From Leptasterias polaris (lineage: Eukaryota; Echinodermata; Asteroidea; Forcipulatida; Asteriidae), in NCBI GenBank assembly GCA_037783415.1, contig JAZGTN010000150.1, positions 4,092,001 through 4,156,000 on the forward strand: 64,000 nt of DNA. Direction: 5' to 3'. The stretch's first letter is position 1; every line of letters starts with the position of its first letter. Below are positions 29,601 through 35,600 of this stretch, piece after piece. The position numbers and the translations under genes are program-made. A model generated the notes under the pieces. It was given only the letters and a program-made list of their open reading frames with translations, ran no database searches and was not told the DNA's origin.

Positions 29601-32600
29601 CGACTCGGTCAAGAGCCGTTCCGACCCGCGTCCTTCAAGCCTGTGGCGTTGAGAGAGAAGGACGTCAAGCAAGACATGATGAAACGGCGGTCGGATTTCT
29701 TCAGTAAGGCCCCGGATCCTGACCAATTACCTCTGTTTGGTTACTCAGGTAGTACACGGGGAGCTAGTCTATGCCTGTTGGTGTGTTTTGATTCAGTCCA
29801 GTTGTATACGACATTGCATGCTTGTTTAGATTGGATGATCAGGTCATGCAGATTTGAAGTTAACAATGGAATTACTGTTTTAATTTTTTTTTTTTTTTTC
29901 GTGTCACAATTTATTTTATTTTTGTCTACAACTAAAAAAAATATGTGTTTCAAATCCCTTCATAAATTAATATGGAGTCCTTGTCTTTGTGTTAAAAATG
30001 TTGAATCAAATTTTGGAAGAAACTCCTTCCATTGAGGAGATAATCAGGTAATTTGTGCACGATGCTTTTTTGGTATACTTAATCGTTCAGAATCAAGATA
30101 TGCACTTTACCAATCAAGTTTCCGCATCATTTGTGAAAAGAGTCTGTGTACTTATTATGTCATTTGTTTAACCCAAAAATGTGTGTCAAACAATGTTCTG
30201 ATTATCCTGTTCTGACTTTGCATGTTGAGAAAGCTCAGTTTTATGCAGATATTAACAATTTTTATGGTGCTTGATGAGATTTGATCTTTTACCCTCAGAA
30301 TTATAGCGTCAAAATGATGACACTGTAATAAAAACAGATCTGTATTATTCTGATCATTTAGAATACTAATCTAGATATATTCATCATCTCACACCACATA
30401 TGCATGAACTAGGTTCTAACTACCCTAATCGTAGCTAAACACAGGTAATTTCTGTTTTAAATATTTAAACTATGTATCTATACAACTTCTCAAATTGTAA
30501 CTAATTTTAGGGTTGAACAAAGACAGTAGATTGGCAGTTACAGGTTGGATGGTTTCTGACTGGCACCTTGAACAAAGGGGTAGACCGCCAACATTGGGGC
30601 TTGATGTCTGAGTCGGTAGAGCACCGACATGTTAGTTCGCAGTTCGCAGGTTCAAATTCTGCTATAGACAATTTTACTTTGTTCAACTCAAAATTATCTA
30701 AAATTTTCAGTTTCCCTTGTTGTATAGACGATGTGACCTGTGACATCACATGTTTACAAAAGAGCCACAGAGCCTGGACTTCCTGCAAGCACATTTGTAC
30801 ACAGATCAATGGAAGAAAACAACAAATCTTATGTTTTATGGAGATTGCACTGTCTGATTTTTCTCAACTTTTGATATGAAGAAAGGGGGGACATCTCAAA
30901 AGCTGTACAGCTGTTGCTTTTGTAAATTTTGAATTTATGTGAAAATTATGACACAAAATGTAAATTTTCCCATATAGCCTGTGTAGTATCTTGCCCGGCA
31001 GGAAACGCTTTAAAATGTACAAGGTCACCACTCTGTAAACAAATGTAACATGGTCTATACTAAAATTTTAACACATTTAGCCTGGTTTCTACTTCATGAG
31101 AATGCTTATAAAAAGCCAATTTTGCGTCACGACTCTGTATTCACACTGAACATTTGCAAGAGGTTAAGCACATTTCAACTTGAGCGAATTGCTTGTTGCT
31201 AATTGGTGAAATGAAATTTGTTTTGCATTCGAACACATGATGCCCAAAGCTGACTTTGCGCCCTCACTGAGTTAGAGAGGAGGCTTCTTCTTGGTCTAGC
31301 CACCTATGCTTTCCATTGTATGACCTCCACTGTGGTGGCATATGTAAGGGATCTATTGAAAGTATTGAATAGATTATTTACTGAGACATTTGTAGAATTT
31401 GGAAAGACAGTTTTATTTTTTTCAAGTGAAGCAAAGTTATAGCATAGGTAATTATTAATAAACTTCGTTACTTTCAATAGCTCTAAATGGTAACGGCAGT
31501 TTCTTGTGATTCGTTTTAGATGATGAGAGAGATCAGAATGATCGAAGTGGACAGTCAAGTCCAATTACTGCTCTGAGTGCCTCATCTGAAGAAACTGTTC
31601 CACCACCAGTAAACCAAGAAGCAGAAGAGTCTTCAGAGATACAGAGACCAGAAGTCAAGCAGCCTGCATCTCTTTCATCACGGAAGGCGTTCAACGTTGA
31701 GGAGGAGAAGAAGAGATTGGAGCGATGGCATGCTGAGCAGGATCGTATACGTCAGGAGCAGTATGAGCAAGAGCAGAGGCGACTCAGAGAGCAGCAGGAA
31801 AAAGATCTGGAGAGGGCGGAAGTAGAAGAGCGTAAAAAGAAGATGGAGGAACATGAACGTCTTCTGGAAAAGCAGAGGGTTCTTCAAGAACAGGCTGCTG
31901 AAGAGAGGAAACGATTGGAGGAAGAGAGGAAAGAGAGGATGAAGAAAGAGCAGGAGTTTCTGGAGCGGGCGAGACTAGAGCGGGAAGCGGCAGAAAAGGA
32001 GCGGTTAAACGATGAGGAGGAACAACGCAAGATTGCTGCTGAAAGGATGAAGAGAGAAGAGGAGAGGAGGATGAAAGACCAAGAAAACAAAAGGAGACTG
32101 GAAGAGGAGAAAAGGGCTGAGGAGGAAGAACAACGACGACTAGAGAAAGAAGAGTGGAAACAGCAGGAGTTGGAGCGACAGGACCAAGAGGCGGAAGCTA
32201 GGAGGCTTGAGATCAACAGACTACAGGAGAAAGAGAAGGCTGAGAGGCTGAAACGAAGAAAGGACGAAGAAGCAAGGTTGGCGAGGGAGCATGAGCAGAA
32301 AGAAACAGAAAGGTTTGCTCGATTGCGAGAGGAAGAGATTGAACGCATCCGGAAAGAGGAGAGAGAGCGACTTCGCCAAGAGTGGGAGGAACTTCAGCGA
32401 GAGAAGGCGAAACAAGACGAGAGGGAGCGCCTGGAGCTGGAGAGGCTTGATCAAATCAGAGCAGAGCAAGAAAGGCTGCAACAGGAACGCATCCTGATGG
32501 AGGAACAGCAAGAGAGAGAGAGACGCCAACTACAGAAAGAGAAGGAGCGCCTGATGAAACAGTCGGCAGCCTACAAGCAGCAGCCTAAGGAAAGCACAAA

Positions 32601-35600
32601 GCCAACATCTGAAGAGATACCCTACAACAAACCAGAGATAAAGTCACAGGTCCTCGAGAAGGAGAACAAGTTGCAGGATTATGACAACTCAGTGGTTGAG
32701 AAAGAGATCATTGTCAGTCAGGAGAACAAAGATGTGTTCAGTGCCCCTCCTCCGAAGAGCATTCCAGCTGATAGCTTCCAAGTACCAGGACAAGCCTATC
32801 TGTCACAATATAAAGGTAAGACTAGTAGAAAACCATCAGCACCTAAAAACACTGCTTGCTATAAGCTAAATGCACAAACAAGCTTTGAAACTTGAGTAAA
32901 TACTCCATTATTAACAAACTTGGCTTTTCCCTCTTCAGAAGCATATAATGTAAATCATGAAATGTTTGAAGGCGTCTTAAAATTTTGTTTTAAAGAAAAT
33001 AACTGATGGATGTTATGGACTAACACAGAGCTTCCAACTCTACCCGATTCTGCAGAAAGTTCCCTGAAAATAAATCAGTCTTTTCCTGCTCTGAAGAACC
33101 AATTTGAAATTCTCCCTGATTATGGAATCATTTTCCCTATTATTTTGAATGTATCTAAATATCTCCCTGATTGTTGTAGAAAATCTCCCTGATGGCAAGA
33201 CGCAAATGTTGGCAGCTCTGATTTACAGGGCTGCATAGTCACAGATATCAAAGTACTTTGAGCTTTATTTGAGCTATGTATCAAGTATGAGAGACTAGTA
33301 GAGTACTGTGAAATGAAATGAGAAGCCCGAGCAGTAAAGATGAAAACAAATGTTAAAGAAGGACAGCTTACCCAATGATTGTTTGACTATTAATGCATTT
33401 TTAAGGATAATAATAATTGATTGTACTTGCTGTGACACTATTTACTGTTCTTATAAAGATGGCAAGATGGGAACCCAACACTGGCTTGTCGAAGAAGCCG
33501 AGAGGCGTCGCTTATCTGAGAAGAATGGAACAATGCGTCTTCAAGAGCCAGTGGAATCCCACACTGGCCCCATCCAAAGGAAGGACCTAGACTTAGAACC
33601 TGTTCTTGAGAAAAAGACCCATGTTCCTGACCATGTAGCACCCGTACGTCGCGCAGACAAACCTGCTCCTGACTATGTGGCACCCGTACGTCGCGCAGAC
33701 AAATCTGCTCCTGACTATGTGGCACCCGTACGCCGTGCAGACAAACCTGTCCCGATCCAAGAACCAGCAAACACGAAACCTCCAAGCAGGCAGCAACCCC
33801 AACCTCAGCAGGAAATAAATAATCAGGGTTACCGGGAGGTGGCCGTCGATGTCCCGCCAAATTTCCACGGTGTCCAGCGAAGGTTGAGGGCGCCAGAGGT
33901 GGAAGCGGAGAGGAAGAAGAAGACCCAGAATCGCCGGTCGATGCCAGATATGGGAAACCGAGTTCCAGACGTGGTCAGGAGTGAGTCACACACACCGCCA
34001 CCAGTGCCCTCGGATCGGAATAGTGATCGCATGCCAGACAATTTCTTGCAAGTAAGTTTTGGAAAGCAAAGAGAAGTCCTTAGTTGGCTTAATGATTGGG
34101 TTATTCAAAATAACAAAACTTGTTGTTAAAAGTTTAGAATCCAAGCCAAAAACTATAAAACATTGTGTTGATGTTCTCTTGTGCTATGACTTTGATACAC
34201 TGAGAGATTATATTTTCTTGACTGTAGAAAGTTTTTTTTTTTTTACTTTTAGCTAGTTTCCTATAGCTGTGGAGCTAAAAAAAAGATTTAAGCATTTCTA
34301 TGCAAAGAACTCCTCAGTGTGGATGTTTGAAAAAATGGCGTACGATCATGATCAATATTATTGGAGGTTTGCGGGTCTCTCGGGTGCAAGCCCTCACTTG
34401 GGCACATTTTTCAATGAGATACAAGATTGTATTTATTATTAGTTTTTGTTTAAGCTATCAACATGTTGATAAACTTCCAGTGCTCCCTCTAATGGTTACC
34501 TGGTAAAAAGCCTGAGCACCAGTCAAAAATCTCTCCAAGTGGTCTGGCTGGCTAGTTCAGTGTTGAAAAACATCCCTGTTTGATATAAAATAATGACTTA
34601 TGGAAAAGCTTGTTGACTAGTGAAACAACAAGCTAACTGGTCCACACATGCTTTTTGTTTTGTAGTGCACAACTTCACAACTGTCTATAGACCCCTTGCA
34701 TATGTCGAATGGTATACAATCTCAAATGAACACTCACTCCTATAATACCAGATCCAATACCGGTAACAACATCTCTCACTCTGCAGTAAGAACTGAAACT
34801 GGCAAACGTTCTTTCAAATTCTCTGGAGCCAGGTCATGGAATGAGCTTCCACCTGCCATTAAAAGCTTGCCAACTATCCTGAGTTTCAAAAAGCATGTCA
34901 AGGAACACATTTTAAATTCAAATGATCTGTAATATAAAATAAGGTCTTTTATGGTACATTTGGTGTTAATTTCTTGTATATTGAATTGGATTTAATTTGT
35001 TATTGTTATATTTTGGTGTCATAATTTCGTTTTACTTAATATGTTTATTTTTATAATCTTTGTTTAATAAAATATGTACTGAGGGCCCCCATGGAAAGCA
35101 GTGCTGTGCACTGATTGGAGTTTACCCTCATTAAAGATGACATAAATAAAATAAATAAATAAATAAATATGATGTCACACTCTCAAACAGCGCCCTCACT
35201 GGGGCAAAAGGAGGCAGATCTTTGGACGACAGCTGTTCTTGGTGTGTAAAAACTTGCGCATGATCTCAGCGTATCAGCAGCTTTGCGCATTATGCAAGGG
35301 GTCTATTCACGAAACACGTAACACCTTTGCATGTATTTAATTAAGTCCCAGTTGTTTGACCTAATTATAACACTGTTGAACTACAAACCCAACAGACGTT
35401 GTTAAGTAGAGCAGCCCAGAAGCAGGCACAGGAGGATCAACCTTCAGGTCATGAAGATGACACAAGCAGGTACTCAGCTCATGAATAATTCAAGAGCCAT
35501 TGGTATTTGCCGCTGAATAATTCATGATCCATTGGATCCATATTTGAAGGAGCCTATAATACGGGTTGTTGTTTATTAACTTTTTCCTGTTTTGTTTTTT

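Larger units (their letters stand above)
29749..31519 (+). other. LMO7: 1.8-kb intron with SINE-B and MITE copies
   Basis: Phase 1 on both sides; no exon seen. It contains a SINE-B copy at 30530-30722 followed directly by a MITE at 30727-31055, and a gccctcactgag block near 31,260 resembling MITE internal sequence. Confidence 0.65.
34052..35395 (+). other. LMO7: Intron region with a LINE nested in a MITE
   Basis: No coding exon of the host gene between 34051 and 35396. The main content is the MITE 34690-35303 interrupted by a LINE 3' fragment. Confidence 0.7.

Noticed and set aside
31717..32895. A 392-codon open frame as a stand-alone gene
   Set aside because: It is the internal part of an LMO7 exon (31520-32815) read past the donor site. 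The first codon is not ATG, and the residues after 32815 run into intron.
34696..34932. A host protein with N-T-R and W-N-E-L-P motifs
   Set aside because: This is the C-terminal end of a LINE reverse transcriptase, with an (ATAA)n-type tail and target duplication.
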